Of a DNA stretch of 20,118 nucleotides, positions 7,944 to 14,489 are shown piece after piece. The notes beneath the pieces were generated by a model. It had not been told where the DNA came from, did no database searches, and was given only the letters and a program-made list of their open reading frames with translations. The stretch's first letter is position 1; the number at the start of each line of letters is the position of its first letter. The translations under genes were made by a program, and so were the position numbers. The stretch is from Bacillota bacterium (GTDB lineage: Bacteria > Bacillota > Clostridia > Acetivibrionales > DSM-1351). The stretch lies in assembly GCA_023415305.1 (NCBI GenBank), contig JAEZKZ010000077.1, positions 1 to 20,118 of the forward strand. Reading direction: 5' to 3'.

Positions 7944-8018
7944 GTAATCCCTAAACCATCGGCTTGCAGGCCGCAAATGCATACTTGAATTATTTTTACC
8001 GGAGGAAAAATCAAAAAC

Positions 8019-8615
8019 ATGAGTCAGCATTACTTTACAGAAAATCCCGATTCAGAAATTAAAGAGAAGTCCTTTACCGAGACTATAAACGGAAAGCAAT
8101 TGAGTTTTACATCGGTCAGCGGGGTATTTTCTTTTGAAAACAGAATAGACAAGGTATCAAACAACCTTATTGTTAATTTTACTCCCAGCGGTTCATCAAT
8201 ACTGGATGTTGGCTGTGGATATGGTACAATCGGGTTGTCTTTGAAGGCTCTCTTTCCCTCTCAGAACGTAACTATGATTGATATAAACAACAGAGCCCTT
8301 GACTACACCCGAAAAAATGCATCAGCAAACCATTTGCAGGTCGAAGTACTTCACAGTAATCTGTATGAGGCCTTGTCAGGCAGAACTTTTGATGACATAG
8401 TATCAAATCCTCCCTTTGCTGCAGGCAAAGAACTAAATACCAGACTGATTAAAGATTCATATGAATATTTATCTGAAAATGGCTCTCTATGGTTGGTTGC
8501 TTTCCATAATAAGGGTGGCTCTACATTAAAGGATATAATGAGAAATGTTTTCGGAAATGTAACAGACGTTGACAAAAGCGGAGGTATAAGGGTATATAAG
8601 GCTATCAAAAAATAA
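8019..8615 (+). CDS. Class I SAM-dependent methyltransferase, RsmC/YbxB-like
   Basis: A 198-residue methyltransferase. Motif I is ILDVGCGYGTIGL (61-73), the acidic residue after strand 2 is in MIDINNRAL (86-94), and motif IV is NPPF (130-133), the signature of enzymes that methylate exocyclic amino groups of purines (rRNA guanine or adenine) or glutamine. Size and wording match the single-domain RsmC-like proteins of Firmicutes, suggesting rRNA modification, but the target base cannot be told from sequence. GGAGG at 8001-8005 is 13 bases from the ATG, longer than ideal. It is the only plus-strand gene here, divergent from the dlt-like operon and convergent with ecfA1. I see no good bidirectional terminator in the 128 bp before ecfA1, only a short GTAC-TTCG-GTAC hairpin near 8655. 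Confidence 0.88.
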   Translation: MSQHYFTENPDSEIKEKSFTETINGKQLSFTSVSGVFSFENRIDKVSNNLIVNFTPSGSSILDVGCGYGTIGLSLKALFPSQNVTMIDINNRALDYTRKNASANHLQVEVLHSNLYEALSGRTFDDIVSNPPFAAGKELNTRLIKDSYEYLSENGSLWLVAFHNKGGSTLKDIMRNVFGNVTDVDKSGGIRVYKAIKK

Positions 8616-8743
8616 ACATATTTTTTTATCATTTTTACCGGGTCAAGCCATATAGTACTTCGGTACGAAATTAAACTTACGGATTGCTCCAACGTTCTTG
8701 AATATAACTAACTATTACTTCTTTTATACTGGCTAAAAAGATA

Positions 8744-9592
8744 CTACCTTACCAAGTTCTTAATAATTTCGAAAGCTTCATCAACGGTTAACGGGAGTTT
8801 TTCTATATTAAAGCCATGACTTTTTAGGATATACATTAGTTCGGTAACCTGTGGTACGTCTAACCCAAGGCTCTTAACCATTTCCACATTACTGAATACT
8901 TCCTTTGGAGTACCATCCAGGACAATCTGCCCATGATCAATTATTATTAATCTGTCTGCCATAGCAGCTTCATCCATATGATGGGTAATATGAATAATTG
9001 TAATTTTTTCTTCCTTATTGAGCTCTTTCAACACCTTTATTACTTCTCTGCGTCCAACTGGATCCAGCATTGAAGTGGCTTCATCAAGAATAATACACTC
9101 CGGTTTCATCGCCAGTATACCGGCTATTGCCACCCTTTGTTTCTGTCCACCGGATAGAAGGTGGGGAGCATTTCTTTTAAACTCTTCAATACCAACTGTC
9201 TTAAGAGCTTCATCTACTCTCTTACGAATCTCTGAAGGCTCTACACCCAGATTTTCTGGACCGAAAGCAACATCTTCCTCAACAGTTGTTGCGATTATTT
9301 GATTGTCAGGATTCTGAAATACCATTCCGGCAGTGCTTCTAATGTCCCAGACGTTTTCTTCGTTTGAGGTATCCTTTCCTGCTACCAGGACAATACCTTT
9401 CTGAGGAACCAACAGAGCATTAAGAAGCCTGGAAAAAGTAGATTTTCCTGAGCCGTTTCTTCCAAGAATAACAACAAAGTCGCCTTTGCCGATTTTTGCC
9501 GAAACATTCTCCAGAGCAGGAACTTCAACAGGTATCTCACCATAAGATTTATATGAATAACTTACTTCCTGAACATCAAAAAATATACTCAT
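8744..9592 (-). CDS. ecfA1: EcfA1, ATPase subunit of ECF vitamin transporter
   Basis: Cytoplasmic ABC ATPase, partner of EcfA2 in the ECF energy-coupling module. The 282 residues include Walker A GRNGSGKST (44-52), Q-loop VFQNPDNQI (Q93), signature LSGGQ (146-150), Walker B CIILDEA (166-172) with D-loop SMLDP, and the H-loop HITHH. The second acidic position reads DEA rather than DEP, which is common in EcfA1. The ATG at 9592 has GGAGGG five bases upstream. Its place downstream of rplQ is the usual Firmicute arrangement, but the partner ecfA2 is not next to it. It is separated from rplQ by 465 bp with large hairpins, so it may have its own promoter there, though I found only weak candidates (TTGCAT, 15 bp, TATAAA just upstream). 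Confidence 0.95.
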   Translation of the reverse strand: MSIFFDVQEVSYSYKSYGEIPVEVPALENVSAKIGKGDFVVILGRNGSGKSTFSRLLNALLVPQKGIVLVAGKDTSNEENVWDIRSTAGMVFQNPDNQIIATTVEEDVAFGPENLGVEPSEIRKRVDEALKTVGIEEFKRNAPHLLSGGQKQRVAIAGILAMKPECIILDEATSMLDPVGRREVIKVLKELNKEEKITIIHITHHMDEAAMADRLIIIDHGQIVLDGTPKEVFSNVEMVKSLGLDVPQVTELMYILKSHGFNIEKLPLTVDEAFEIIKNLVR

Positions 9593-9698
9593 TACAACCC
9601 TCCATGTTTAACAGTTCATTTATATTGATAATATCACATATGCAAATTTATAAATAATACACAATCTATTTTTTATTTATTCACTCCCGCACAAACTT

Positions 9699-9892
9699 TA
9701 AAAATGGATTGCCACAAAGTACATGCATGAAAAAATACGGTTCACCACAAATATTTTTATGCCGTCGTAGCGACTCGACCATCAGGGTCTCGCGTGCTGT
9801 ATCAAAGTGACATCCTGTCACTTTGCCATCCAAAACATTTGTGGATCACCTGCTTTTTCAGCATGTACTTTTAACCGAGCTTCCCATTTTTA
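9699..9892. repeat. 194-bp nested inverted repeat between rplQ and ecfA1
   Basis: The outermost arms are TAAAAATGG (9699-9707) and CCATTTTTA (9884-9892). Inside, AAAGTACATGC (9716-9726) pairs perfectly with GCATGTACTTT (9861-9871), then TGAAAAA with TTTTTCA, then CCACAAAT with ATTTGTGG. The centre folds again: CAAAGTGACA/TGTCACTTTG (9804-9826, 10-bp perfect stem, loop TCC) and a GCGA-GACC/GGTC-TCGC stem nearby. The whole is a long stalk with internal branches. It contains no credible gene. It could be a structured RNA, a miniature mobile element with 9-bp terminal repeats, or a processing signal. The remaining parts of the 465-bp gap are AT-rich with no other gene seen. Confidence 0.6.
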
Positions 9893-9971
9893 CAAGTTGT
9901 GCTGGGATACTTAAATTGATAAGATTTATATCTAGTATTTAAGTAATATAAGAAATTATCAATACTAATAT

Positions 9972-10021
9972 GGGGACTAAACATGTCGGACGGAAATTCG
10001 TTACCAACAAGTCTAATCCCC
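9972..10021 (-). other. 50-nt RNA hairpin downstream of rplQ
   Basis: GGGGACTAAACATGTCGG (from 9972) is opposed by a near-complement ending at 10021. In minus-strand RNA the stem is about 18 bp with a single U-U mismatch, because three positions are G-U pairs. In plus-strand RNA the same three positions would be A-C mismatches. The fold therefore favours transcription from rplQ towards ecfA1. It ends with CCCC and is not followed by a U-run, so it is not a standard terminator. It starts 36 bases after the rplQ stop codon. Confidence 0.55.
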
Positions 10022-10057
10022 TATATTATAAACCTCTTCTTTAATTACTTTTCTGAA

Positions 10058-10582
10058 TTATACTAACTCAAGAATAACCATTTCAGCAGCGTCGCCTCTT
10101 CTTGGTCCGAGCTTGTATATTCTTGTGTAACCGCCGTTCTTACCCTTATACTTAGGAGCAATCTCATCAAAAAGCTTATCAGTGATGTTTATATTCTTAC
10201 CATCAGCAGTTGACGGTCTGTATACCCAATTCATTATAAGTCTTCTTGCATGAAGTCTTGACGGATTGTCAACTGATACCATATCAGTCTTCTGCTCTCT
10301 GTCAATAACCAAGTACTTGTTTCCATTCTTGGAAGTTTTGGAGTCAGTAAGCTTATTACCTTTAGCATCAACCTTAGCTGAACTGATCTTTACCTGCTTG
10401 GAAGTAAAGTTGTCAGCTTCCTTGATCGCTATAGTGATAAGTTTTTCTGCAATATTTTTAACTTCTTTAGCTCTCGCTTCAGTAGTCTCAATTCTTCCAC
10501 TTACAAATAATGCTGTTGTAAGATTCTTTAAAATTGCCTTTCTTTGGTCAGTTGCACGCCCTAACTTTCTTTGACCTGGCAT
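10058..10582 (-). CDS. rplQ: Ribosomal protein L17
   Basis: Large-subunit protein located near the peptide exit tunnel. The N-terminus (PGQRKLGRATDQRKAIL, then a TEARAKEVKNIAEKLIT stretch) and the C-terminus (GGYTRIYKLGPRRGDAAEMVILEL) are standard L17. At 174 residues it is much longer than Bacillus or E. coli L17 (about 120). The extra lies roughly between residues 58 and 110, a lysine- and serine-rich stretch with SSAKVDAKGNKLTDSKTSKN. I recall similar insertions in related Clostridia. Last gene of the alpha operon, 59 bp after rpoA. Confidence 0.96.
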   Translation of the reverse strand: MPGQRKLGRATDQRKAILKNLTTALFVSGRIETTEARAKEVKNIAEKLITIAIKEADNFTSKQVKISSAKVDAKGNKLTDSKTSKNGNKYLVIDREQKTDMVSVDNPSRLHARRLIMNWVYRPSTADGKNINITDKLFDEIAPKYKGKNGGYTRIYKLGPRRGDAAEMVILELV

Positions 10583-10641
10583 TACCTATCCCTCCTTACC
10601 TGATGTTTTCTTAAAAACTAATATATCGTAAATTACTTCTT

Positions 10642-11589
10642 TTATTCTTCGCTTGGAGCCAATACTAGTCCAAGTGCCTGTAATTTTTGAAGAACCTCTT
10701 CCAGAGATTTTCTACCGAGATTTCTTACCTTCATCATATCCTCTTCGGTCTTGTTGGTAAGATCTTCAACAGTATTAATACCAGCTCTCTTTAAACAATT
10801 GTAGGATCTAACTGAGAGATCCAGCTCTTCAATTGTCATTTCAAGAACCTTTTCCTTCTTAGTCTCTTCTTTTTCAACCATAATTTCTGTGTGCTTAGCC
10901 TGATCAGACAAATCTACAAACAGATTAAGATGTTCGCTTAATATCTTTGCTCCAAGGCTTATTGCCTCGTCAGGATTGATGCTGCCATCAGTCCAAACTT
11001 CCAAAGTAAGCTTATCATAGTCTGTTATCTGACCAACACGGGTATTTTCAACAGTGTAGTTAACCTTTTTTACAGGTGTATATATCGAGTCAACAGGTAT
11101 TACACCGATTGGCTGTCCCGGCTGTTTATTCTTTTCAGCAGAAACATATCCTCTACCCTTACTGATCACAAGTTCCATATAGAATCTATGATCACCGTTT
11201 AATGTTGCAATATGGAGATCAGGATTCAGTATTTCGACATCCTGATCGGTTATAATATCACCAGCAGTGATCGGTCCTTCACCATTTGCATCAATATAGA
11301 TAACTTTTGATCCTTCGCCGTGCATCTTCAATGAAAGAGATTTAATGTTAAGTATTATCTCTGTTACATCCTCAACAACACCGGGAACTGTGGAGAATTC
11401 ATGTAATACTCCATCGATCTTAATCGAATTAACAGCCGCACCTGGTAAAGAAGAAAGCAATATTCTTCTCAATGAGTTACCGAGAGTAATACCATAGCCT
11501 CTTTCCAAAGGCTCAACTATAAACTTGCCATATGTGTTATCATCGCTATTAGCTACACATTCAATTCTAGGCTTTTCTATTTCTATCAC
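10642..11589 (-). CDS. rpoA: RNA polymerase alpha subunit
   Basis: Alpha subunit, which dimerises to start RNA polymerase assembly; its C-terminal domain touches UP elements and activators. The N-terminal domain (about 1-230) carries GYGITLGNSLRRILLSSLPGAA with the conserved assembly residues. The C-terminal domain (about 245-315) has the helix-hairpin-helix stretch RAGINTVEDL followed by MMKVRNLGRKSLEEV. Start choice: GTG at 11589 gives the family-standard MIEIEKPRIE and is seven bases from GGAGG. A TTG one codon earlier (11592) is too close to it. Length is then 315 residues, normal for Firmicutes. Between rpsD and rplQ, as in many Clostridia. Confidence 0.97.
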   Translation of the reverse strand: MIEIEKPRIECVANSDDNTYGKFIVEPLERGYGITLGNSLRRILLSSLPGAAVNSIKIDGVLHEFSTVPGVVEDVTEIILNIKSLSLKMHGEGSKVIYIDANGEGPITAGDIITDQDVEILNPDLHIATLNGDHRFYMELVISKGRGYVSAEKNKQPGQPIGVIPVDSIYTPVKKVNYTVENTRVGQITDYDKLTLEVWTDGSINPDEAISLGAKILSEHLNLFVDLSDQAKHTEIMVEKEETKKEKVLEMTIEELDLSVRSYNCLKRAGINTVEDLTNKTEEDMMKVRNLGRKSLEEVLQKLQALGLVLAPSEE

Positions 11590-11638
11590 CAAGAACCCTC
11601 CCTTAACAACTTTTTATTTTTTGAGGGCAACTGATTCC

Positions 11639-11702
11639 ATGTAAGATGTTAACAGCTTACATTGCATACATTCTCATAGAGAATTATTATATCAATAATT
11701 CT
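11639..11702 (-). other. Two hairpins in the rpsD-rpoA gap
   Basis: In the 151-bp gap before rpoA, ATGTAAG/CTTACAT (11639-11662) has a 7-bp stem and 10-base loop, and AGAATTATT/AATAATTCT (11680-11702) has a 9-bp perfect stem and 5-base loop. The second is all A/T except for one pair. Neither has a following U-run in the direction of transcription. They may affect mRNA processing between rpsD and rpoA. Confidence 0.4.
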
Positions 11703-11740
11703 TTCAGTTGCTTCCAAGTCATTTATCAATTTACTTATTA

Positions 11741-12367
11741 TTACTTGGAGTACAACTCTACGATTAAGTGTTCCTTAATTGGTAAATCAATATCTTCTCT
11801 TGCAGGAAGAGCAACTACTTTTCCTGTAAAGTTTTCAGCATCATACTCAAGCCATTTAGGAACTACTTTTCCACCAGTTATCTCACTGATAGCCTTAACT
11901 TTTTCTGAGCTTCTGCTCTTAGGAGCAAGTGCAATAACATCTCCAACCTGTAACAGGTATGAAGGAATATTTACACGCTTGCCGTTTACTGTAAAGTGTC
12001 CGTGATTAACTAATTGTCTTGATTCAGGTCTTGAAGTTCCAAGTCCAAGTCTATAAACAACGTTATCAAGTCTTCTTTCAAGGATCTGTAACAGGATTTC
12101 ACCTGTTATACCTTTACGTCTTGCAGCCATTTCAAAATATTCATTGAACTGACCTTCCAATACGCCATAAAATCTTCTTACTTTTTGCTTCTCACGAAGC
12201 TGTATACCATATTCAGACATTTTCTTTTTTGCCTGTCCGTGCTGTCCCGGAGCATAAGCTCTTCTTGCTATAGAACATTTATCAGTATAGCATCTCTCAC
12301 CCTTTAAGAAAAGCTTTTCGCCTTCTCTACGGCAGAGTCTGCAAGATGCTTCAGTATATCTTGCCAT
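11741..12367 (-). CDS. rpsD: Ribosomal protein S4 (zinc-binding type)
   Basis: Small-subunit primary assembly protein that binds 16S rRNA near the 5' domain; in several bacteria it represses its own operon. It is 208 residues long. The N-terminus contains C9-x2-C12-x13-C26-x4-C31 (CRLC ... CYTDKC), the zinc-binding C+ form of S4; many bacteria also have C- copies. The S4 RNA-binding domain (about 98-160) includes RRLDNVVYRLGLGTSRPESR and VNGKRVNIPSYLLQVGDVIAL. The ATG has GGAGGT ten bases upstream. It sits between rpsK and rpoA. Confidence 0.97.
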   Translation of the reverse strand: MARYTEASCRLCRREGEKLFLKGERCYTDKCSIARRAYAPGQHGQAKKKMSEYGIQLREKQKVRRFYGVLEGQFNEYFEMAARRKGITGEILLQILERRLDNVVYRLGLGTSRPESRQLVNHGHFTVNGKRVNIPSYLLQVGDVIALAPKSRSSEKVKAISEITGGKVVPKWLEYDAENFTGKVVALPAREDIDLPIKEHLIVELYSK

Positions 12368-12394
12368 CTAAATTTACACCTCCATAATTATCAA

Positions 12395-12799
12395 TTAAAC
12401 TCTTCTACGCTTAGGTGGTCTGCAGCCATTATGAGGAATTGGTGTAACATCCTTTATAAGGCTTACTTCTAAACCAGCAGCCTGCAATGCTCTGATTGCT
12501 GCTTCTCTACCTGCTCCAGGTCCCTTTACGTATACTTCAACAGTCTTAAGTCCGTGCTCCATTGCTGCTTTTGCCGCTGTTTCAGCAGCCATCTGAGCAG
12601 CAAATGGTGTACTCTATCTTGAACCTCTAAAACCCAATCAACCTGCACTTGCCCATGAAAGTGCATTACCGGCAGTATCTGTCAAGGTAACAATTGTATT
12701 ATTAAAAGATGAACGGATATGAGCTGCTCCACGTTCAATATTTTTACGTTCTCTTCTTTTTCTGGTAGTCCTTTTAGCACCAGCAGTCTTTGTTGCCAT
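12395..12799 (-). pseudogene. rpsK: Ribosomal protein S11 gene with two in-frame stop codons
   Basis: The full S11 reading frame of 134 codons runs without any frameshift from an ATG at 12799 (AGGAGG about 12 bases upstream) to the normal end PHNGCRPPKRRRV. It is interrupted by TGA at codon 54 (12638-12640) and TAG at codon 62 (12614-12616). The context reads SWASAG-stop-LGFRGSR-stop-STPFAAQ, where relatives have glycine (or alanine) and lysine. Each stop is explained by one base change in first codon position (GGA to TGA; AAG to TAG). S11 forms part of the 30S platform and is normally essential. All other residues look intact and there is no decay elsewhere, so sequencing or assembly error, or a working copy elsewhere, is more likely than long-standing loss. 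The 65-codon tail after 12592 has no ribosome binding site of its own. Confidence 0.9.
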
Positions 12800-12820
12800 G
12801 TGTTCGCAAACCTCCTTTAA

Positions 12821-13189
12821 CTATTTCTTTTTACCGCTAACGGTCTTTGAAGGGCCTTTTCTAGTCCTTGCGTTAGTCTTTGTACGTTGACCTCTAACTG
12901 GAAGACCCATTCTGTGTCTTCTTCCTCTATAGCATCCTATTTCAATAAGACGCTTAATATTCAACGCCACTTCTCTTCTAAGGTCACCTTCAACCTTATA
13001 TTCTCTGTCAATTGTTTCTCTGAGTTTGCTGATTTCATCGTCAGTAAGATCTCTAACTCTTGTGTCGGGGCTTATACCAGTCTTAACGAGAATCTCGTTT
13101 GACTTAGCTCTTCCGATTCCAAAAATGTAAGTGAGACCAATTTCAACCCTTTTTTCTCTGGGCAAATCTACTCCGGCAATACGTGCCAT
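12821..13189 (-). CDS. rpsM: Ribosomal protein S13
   Basis: Small-subunit head protein that contacts the P-site tRNA and the 50S subunit. It is 122 residues, normal length. The opening MARIAGVDLPREKRVEIGLTY, the helix-hairpin-helix IFGIGRAKSNEI, the GCYRGRRHRMGLPVRGQRT segment and the basic C-terminal tail KTNARTRKGPSKT are all standard. GGAGGT lies upstream of the ATG. It starts the rpsM-rpsK-rpsD-rpoA-rplQ block. A 301-bp gap to rpmJ carries hairpins and a possible internal promoter, so this block may be partly independent of the upstream operon. Confidence 0.97.
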   Translation of the reverse strand: MARIAGVDLPREKRVEIGLTYIFGIGRAKSNEILVKTGISPDTRVRDLTDDEISKLRETIDREYKVEGDLRREVALNIKRLIEIGCYRGRRHRMGLPVRGQRTKTNARTRKGPSKTVSGKKK

Positions 13190-13236
13190 ACTTTTCCTAC
13201 ACCTCCAAATAATTTCTCATAAAACTTATTCTTGTT

Positions 13237-13362
13237 AAAAGCCATCTGGCTTTTGGCGCAAACCCTATCAAAAAATGGTGTTGCGCAACTCATGCTAATT
13301 CTCCACCGCAGGATTCGGATGTAATTAAAATTGCCATTCCCAAGGCAATCCCGCCTATGGCA
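13237..13362 (-). other. Hairpin-rich leader region between rpmJ and rpsM
   Basis: Part of a 301-bp gap without a gene. AAAAGCC/GGCTTTT (13237-13254) has a 7-bp perfect stem and 4-base loop. GCGCAA-ACC/GGT-TTGCGC (13256-13286) has one bulge. ATTGCC/GGCAAT (13330-13349) competes with TGCCAT (13332-13337) pairing to ATGGCA (13357-13362), so two folds exclude each other. The first hairpin has an A-tract before and U4 after it in the mRNA direction and could be a weak terminator. This might be a regulated leader for the rpsM block (inference). Confidence 0.4.
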
Positions 13363-13403
13363 TCTTACTCCTTGCGATATCGTCAAATATTAAAATATCA
13401 TCA

Positions 13404-13431
13404 AGAATAACAAAGAATTGGGATGATTCAA
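13404..13431 (-). promoter_or_regulatory. Possible internal promoter before rpsM
   Basis: On the minus strand TTGAAT (13426-13431) and TATTCT (13404-13409) are 16 bp apart, and the -10 is preceded by TG at the extended position (TGTTATTCT). Both hexamers have two mismatches to consensus. It would place a start near 13397, about 210 bases before the rpsM ATG, upstream of the hairpins. Confidence 0.3.
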
Positions 13432-13490
13432 ATCTATTGAAAAATTCTATGTTCAGCCGCTTCTTGTGAGATTTTACGAAATTAATAAAA

Positions 13491-13604
13491 TTAACCCTGC
13501 TTTTGCTTGTGCTTTGGGTTTTCGCAGATTATCATAACTCTGCCTTTTCTTTTAATGATCTTGCATTTTTCACATACTGTTTTTACTGATGGTTTAACTT
13601 TCAT
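13491..13604 (-). CDS. rpmJ: Ribosomal protein L36
   Basis: Smallest large-subunit protein, 37 residues. The translated sequence begins MKVKPSVKTVCEKCKII and ends NPKHKQKQG. The zinc ligands C11, C14, C27 and H32 are all present, so this is the zinc-binding form. A CTCC-complement (GGAG) lies upstream of the ATG. Located 98 bp after infA, as expected. Confidence 0.96.
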   Translation of the reverse strand: MKVKPSVKTVCEKCKIIKRKGRVMIICENPKHKQKQG

Positions 13605-13702
13605 TGTTGTAGCCTCCTTATAATAAGAAACAAATTAACTTAATTAATTTATATTTTTTATGTTAATAATACCGCTCCCATTTTTAAACCAGCAGAGTTA
13701 TA

Positions 13703-13921
13703 TTATTTTGCTCTCCAAGTAATCCTTCCTCTGGTAAGATCGTATGGGGATAATTCAATTGTTACTTTATCTCCTGGAAGTATCCTGATAAAGTTCATCC
13801 TAAGTTTTCCTGAAATATGCGCCAAAACCTTGTGCCCATTTTCGAGTTCTACCTGGAACATAGCATTTGGTAATGCCTCAACAACTGTTCCTTCCACTTC
13901 AATAACATCATCTTTTGCCAA
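13703..13921 (-). CDS. infA: Translation initiation factor IF-1
   Basis: A 72-residue OB-fold protein that binds the ribosomal A site during initiation. The sequence from AKDDVIEVEGTVVEALPNAM through GKLRMNFIRILPGD to LTRGRITWRAK matches IF-1 closely along its whole length. The start is TTG at 13921, preceded by GGAGGAGGT; no in-frame ATG nearby would preserve the N-terminus. It lies between the KOW-protein gene and rpmJ. Confidence 0.97.
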   Translation of the reverse strand: MAKDDVIEVEGTVVEALPNAMFQVELENGHKVLAHISGKLRMNFIRILPGDKVTIELSPYDLTRGRITWRAK

Positions 13922-14004
13922 ACTAGCACCTCCTCCAGAGCTTCACCAAACATACGAAGATATTTGATTTTACGGATTATAATAAATTTTGATATATTCA
14001 CTGC

Positions 14005-14286
14005 TTATTCAAGAACCTCATCACCGCTTTTAATACCGGCAAGAGCCTTTCTGATATCAGCATTTGAGACTTTTATGCCTGAATTGAGTTTCTGTGCAAG
14101 AAACTCAATATTAAGTGTAGTAATTGCCAAATGCTTGATTTTCTTTTTCTTAGGATTTTCAAGTCTTCTCAGATCACCATCACTGACATATACATACTTA
14201 TCATCAATAATACCTGTTATTATGAAAATCCTGCCTTCATCCCGCCCTGCTTTTGAGTATACAACCTGTCCCAGCACTATATTCAT
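14005..14286 (-). CDS. KOW-domain RNA-binding protein (L14e-like)
   Basis: A 93-residue small basic protein. The N-terminal part reads LGQVVYSKAGRDEGRIFIITGI, a KOW motif like that of archaeal and eukaryotic L14e/L6e/L27e, and is followed by YVYVSDGDLRRLENPKKKKIKHL. Such genes are common between map and infA in Clostridia; their exact job is unknown, probably in ribosome or RNA binding. Start choice: ATG at 14286 with GGAGGT four bases upstream; the in-frame GTG at 14313 would put this ribosome binding site inside the gene. A good promoter lies about 155-185 bases upstream. Confidence 0.88.
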   Translation of the reverse strand: MNIVLGQVVYSKAGRDEGRIFIITGIIDDKYVYVSDGDLRRLENPKKKKIKHLAITTLNIEFLAQKLNSGIKVSNADIRKALAGIKSGDEVLE

Positions 14287-14416
14287 GCTAACCTCCAAGC
14301 CGTACAAAGGCACCGGCGTTACAAAATGAAAATGAAATCAAAAACCTTGTCACCTCTAAGCATAAAATTTACTTCATCAACCACTGTCAGTTGTAAATAA
14401 TCAAGTTAATCAACTA

Positions 14417-14470
14417 TTGACACAGGTCAAACCAAATATAAATTATACAGGAAAACTCTAATAATAACAA
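14417..14470 (-). promoter_or_regulatory. Internal sigma-A promoter with palindrome, before the KOW gene
   Basis: On the minus strand TTGTTA (14465-14470) and a perfect TATAAT (14442-14447) are separated by exactly 17 bp, giving a start near 14435. Immediately downstream, TTGAC-ACAG-GTCAA (14417-14430) is a 14-bp inverted repeat at roughly +5 to +18, which could be an operator or small hairpin. It would drive the KOW gene, infA, rpmJ and genes beyond. It lies in the 203-bp gap after map. Confidence 0.6.
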
Positions 14471-14489
14471 TACTTTATTAAAAATCTTT

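Noticed and set aside
7833..8030. A 65-codon minus-strand frame across the divergent promoter region
   Set aside because: It overlaps the start of the ligase gene, the promoter and the palindrome, has no convincing ribosome binding site, and resembles no protein.
8351..8692. A 113-codon open frame on the minus strand
   Set aside because: It lies opposite the methyltransferase gene, whose motifs are clear; the antisense translation shows no family resemblance.
8616..8743. Bidirectional terminator between the convergent methyltransferase and ecfA1 genes
   Set aside because: One was expected here, but only a 4-bp GTAC hairpin with a TTCG loop and a weak A/T stem are visible, so none was called.
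9699..9892. tRNA or other known RNA class for the branched repeat
   Set aside because: The branched shape suggested it, but there is no acceptor stem of seven pairs, T-loop or anticodon arm, and no riboswitch consensus that I recognise.
12395..12592. A separate 65-residue gene matching the end of S11
   Set aside because: It is only the part of rpsK after the second stop codon; it begins at an internal ATG without a ribosome binding site and continues the frame of the upstream S11 codons.
12614..12640. Recoding of TGA and TAG in rpsK as selenocysteine/pyrrolysine or by a changed genetic code
   Set aside because: Relatives have glycine and lysine there, no recoding hairpin is evident after the TGA, both kinds of stop occur close together, and neighbouring genes end at normal stops. 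Sequence error or a second gene copy is simpler.
13168..13386. A 72-codon minus-strand frame between rpmJ and rpsM
   Set aside because: It overlaps the rpsM start and its ribosome binding site in another frame and covers the hairpins; the translation looks random.
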